A stretch of 64,000 nt of DNA from Allomuricauda sp. (GTDB lineage: Bacteria; Bacteroidota; Bacteroidia; Flavobacteriales; Flavobacteriaceae). The stretch is taken from assembly GCF_002699205.1 (NCBI RefSeq), contig NZ_PABT01000049.1, positions 183,266 to 247,265 on the forward strand, read 5' to 3'. Both the position numbers and the translations under genes were made by a program. This document shows, one piece after another, positions 61,277 to 64,000 of this stretch (within the stretch, counting starts at the first letter, position 1; the number at the start of each line of letters is the position of its first letter). Below the pieces are notes generated by a model that had not been told where the DNA came from, made no database searches, and saw only the letters and a list, made by a program, of their open reading frames with translations.

Positions 61277-63325
61277 ATGAGATTTTTAGTGTTGACCCTG
61301 CTTTTATGTATTTCCCAATCAGTCTTGGCGCAACAAGATTCGATTCCTCCCAAAAAAGAAATCGATTCTTTGCGACTAGAGGACAAAGATTCCCTTTTAA
61401 AGCAATCAAGGGATACTATTTCAAAGGATTCCACAAAACGTGGCCCCAAGGGGAAGGGACTTGATGGGTTGAAATCCAAGGAAAAAGACTCCGTTGGTAT
61501 CGGGGACTATAAAATCATATCCTATGGGAGGGACACTACATTTGTGGATACCACGCTGACCATTAAAAAGGAATATAAATATAATTACCTGCGTAAAGAC
61601 GACTTTGAGCTAATGCCCTTTGCCAACATGGGGCAACCTTATAGCGAACTGGGCAAAAGCTTTGCAAACACACCGTATTACCCAGGTATTGGCGCAAAGG
61701 CGAAGCACCCCGGCTATTTTGAAAAAGAAGATGTCGATTATTACAATGTAGCAACTCCCATGACCGAGCTTATGTTCAAGACGACCATGGAGCAAGGACA
61801 ATATTTGGATGCTTTGCTGGCTTTCAATCTGTCAAAACGATTTAATGTTTCCATAGCCTATAATGGCTTTAGGTCTTTGGGAAAATATAGATACGAAGAA
61901 GCAGAGGACGGAAAATTTAGGACAACTTTCAATTACCTTACCGAAAATGGGCGATATGGGATCAGAGGTCATATAACGGCCCAAGAAATGCAGACCGAGG
62001 AAAGTGGGGGCTTGCTTTACCCAGAACAATTCGAGGAAGATGAAGATGAGTTTCAGGATAGGGCAACAATTGACCTGGTGTACGAGAATGCCAACAGCAG
62101 GATATTGGGAAAACGTTATTTTTTCGACCATCAATATAAATTGGTCAATCATAAAAAAGACTCAACGGATAATAACCCCACCACCTTACTTATAGGGCAT
62201 GAGTTCAGTTATGAATCCAAAATTTACGACTTTGAACAAACGGCCCAGAACGATGCGCTTGGAGAAGACCCTTTTTTGACCCCAATCGAAGATCGTGCAA
62301 GACTGAAAACCATGTTCAACAGGGGCAGTGTCGAGTTCTCCAACAAAACTTTGGGAAGATTATCGGGAAACATAAGTCTATTCAACTACAATTATTTCTT
62401 TAACAGTATTCTGATTTCTGAGGAAAATACCATTCAGAATAAATTGGAAGGAGAAGAGATTTCAATTGGAGGTACGTATAAAAACACCATAGGGCCCGTG
62501 GATTTGGAAGGGAAAATAAATTATACTGTATCCGGTGAGCTCACGGGCAACAATTTTGATGCTTTGGCCAAATATAGGCTCAATAAAAACAATTTGATAA
62601 CGGGTGCCATACACGTATCTTCCCGAATGCCTGATTTTAATTATCTGCTATACCAGAGTGATTATCGAAATTTTAACTGGCAAAACAATAATACTTTTGA
62701 AAAAATACAGACAAAAAGCATAAAATTTGGTCTGGACTCCAATTTTTTTGGACTATTGGATGCCGAATATAGTTCGGTGGACAACTACACCTATTTTGCA
62801 TCCACAGCGAGTGATGAAGAAATTGAATTAGGGGAAGAAACCGCATTTGTAAATCCATTTCAGGAATCGGGGACCATAAGTCATTTGAAGGTCAAATATC
62901 AAAAAGAATTTAAATACGGGAAATGGGCGTTGATGAATACAGTGATGTATCAAGAAGTCACACAGGACAATCAAGTGCTCAATCTTCCTCAGTTGGTCAC
63001 TAGGAACAGTCTGTACTTTTCGAGCGATGTGTTTGAAAAGGCAATGTTCTTGCAAACCGGTGTTACCTTTAAATACTTCACTTCGTATTATATGGATGCC
63101 TATAATCCCTTATTGGGGGAATTCTATATTCAGAACAACGAGGAGTTGGGAGGATACCCCTTATTGGATGTTTTTATAAACGCCAAAGTGAAACAAACAA
63201 GGATTTATTTAAAAGCGGAGCACCTAAATTCAATCTTTTCAGAACCTAATTATTACTCGGCTCCAAATTATCCATATCGTGATTTTGTGATCCGATTTGG
63301 GTTGGTCTGGAATTTCTTTGCATAA
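61277..63325 (+). CDS. Putative porin (beta-barrel outer membrane protein)
   Basis: Signal peptide MRFLVLTLLLCISQSVLAQ; alternating barrel strands; terminal FVIRFGLVWNFFA. Confidence 0.82.
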   Translation: MRFLVLTLLLCISQSVLAQQDSIPPKKEIDSLRLEDKDSLLKQSRDTISKDSTKRGPKGKGLDGLKSKEKDSVGIGDYKIISYGRDTTFVDTTLTIKKEYKYNYLRKDDFELMPFANMGQPYSELGKSFANTPYYPGIGAKAKHPGYFEKEDVDYYNVATPMTELMFKTTMEQGQYLDALLAFNLSKRFNVSIAYNGFRSLGKYRYEEAEDGKFRTTFNYLTENGRYGIRGHITAQEMQTEESGGLLYPEQFEEDEDEFQDRATIDLVYENANSRILGKRYFFDHQYKLVNHKKDSTDNNPTTLLIGHEFSYESKIYDFEQTAQNDALGEDPFLTPIEDRARLKTMFNRGSVEFSNKTLGRLSGNISLFNYNYFFNSILISEENTIQNKLEGEEISIGGTYKNTIGPVDLEGKINYTVSGELTGNNFDALAKYRLNKNNLITGAIHVSSRMPDFNYLLYQSDYRNFNWQNNNTFEKIQTKSIKFGLDSNFFGLLDAEYSSVDNYTYFASTASDEEIELGEETAFVNPFQESGTISHLKVKYQKEFKYGKWALMNTVMYQEVTQDNQVLNLPQLVTRNSLYFSSDVFEKAMFLQTGVTFKYFTSYYMDAYNPLLGEFYIQNNEELGGYPLLDVFINAKVKQTRIYLKAEHLNSIFSEPNYYSAPNYPYRDFVIRFGLVWNFFA

Positions 63326-63413
63326 AATTTGCTAAGGGCTAAAGAAAGGAAAACCTGAAAAACAAGCACTTATAAATTAATTGATTTTTTTTCAAAAAAA
63401 ATATGCAAAAACA

Positions 63414-63446
63414 TTTTGTGGAGATCAAATAACGTGCGTATATTTG
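63414..63446 (+). promoter_or_regulatory. Bacteroidetes-type promoter of the rRNA operon
   Basis: TTTTG at 63414..63418 and TATATTTG (TAnnTTTG -7 box) at 63439..63446, ~20 nt spacing, upstream of 16S. Confidence 0.7.
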
Positions 63447-63620
63447 CACCCGCTTAGCTGATAAGGCAGGGCGCTTCCGAAGGGCCGAGAGGTTGGATTC
63501 GGGAGGAAAAAAACAAAGAAGTTCATATACATATTGTAACGACAGCGTAGAATTAAGAAAAGAACCATTTTGATGCGGGGGACTCGGATTTCCGGGTGTC
63601 GGACAGACATTCAAGGAAAT

Positions 63621-64000
63621 ACAATGAAGAGTTTGATCCTGGCTCAGGATGAACGCTAGCGGCAGGCCTAACACATGCAAGTCGAGGGGCAGCGGGGAAA
63701 AGCTTGCTTTTCTGCCGGCGACCGGCGCACGGGTGCGGAACGCGTATGGAACCTGCCCCTGTCAGGGGAATAGCCCAGGGAAACTTGGATTAATGCCCCA
63801 TGGTATCATTTTATCGCATGATAGGGTGATTAAAGATTTATCGGACAGGGATGGCCATGCGTACCATTAGTTAGTTGGTGGGGTAACGGCCCACCAAGGC
63901 AGCGATGGTTAGGGGCCCTGAGAGGGGGATCCCCCACACTGGTACTGAGACACGGACCAGACTCCTACGGGAGGCAGCAGTGAGGAATATTGGACAATGG
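63621..64000 (+). rRNA. rrs: 16S ribosomal RNA, 5' part (truncated by window edge)
   Basis: AGAGTTTGATCCTGGCTCAGGATGAACGCTAGCGGCAGGCCTAACACATGCAAG ... ACTCCTACGGGAGGCAGCAGTGAGGAATATTGGACAATGG. Confidence 0.99.

Overview
The window is a 64 kb stretch of a Bacteroidota (Flavobacteriaceae-like) chromosome. It is mostly housekeeping genes: der, pbpC plus an alpha-2-macroglobulin gene, alaS, an aromatic amino acid hydroxylase, hemL, lysS, lipB, rnhB, a SusC/SusD pair, and a partial 16S rRNA at the right edge. Two AT-rich accessory zones interrupt it. Zone 1 (about 25.5-31.2 kb) holds a DUF5131/Gp37-Gp68 'three-Cys' protein with a TcmP-type partner. It also holds a two-gene cassette of a fulvocin C-related cysteine-rich lipoprotein and a membrane-anchored thioredoxin, flanked by a 36-bp exact direct repeat, and a SatD-DUF3307 pair preceded by three tandem 28-bp palindromic operator-like repeats. 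Zone 2 (about 46.0-50.1 kb) looks like a controller-regulated restriction-modification locus: a gamma-class N6-adenine methylase converging on two paralogous endonuclease-like genes and an XRE controller gene. Classic C-box sequences occur as a tandem pair before the controller and as a single copy before the methylase. Other notable structures are inverted REP/BIME-like repeats (a ~190-bp tandem array and a copy nested inside a terminator-like inverted repeat), a candidate orphan small transcript, two conserved small ORFs missed by the ORF track, and a secreted protein with five ~35-aa repeats. All product names come from reading motifs by eye; no database search was run.
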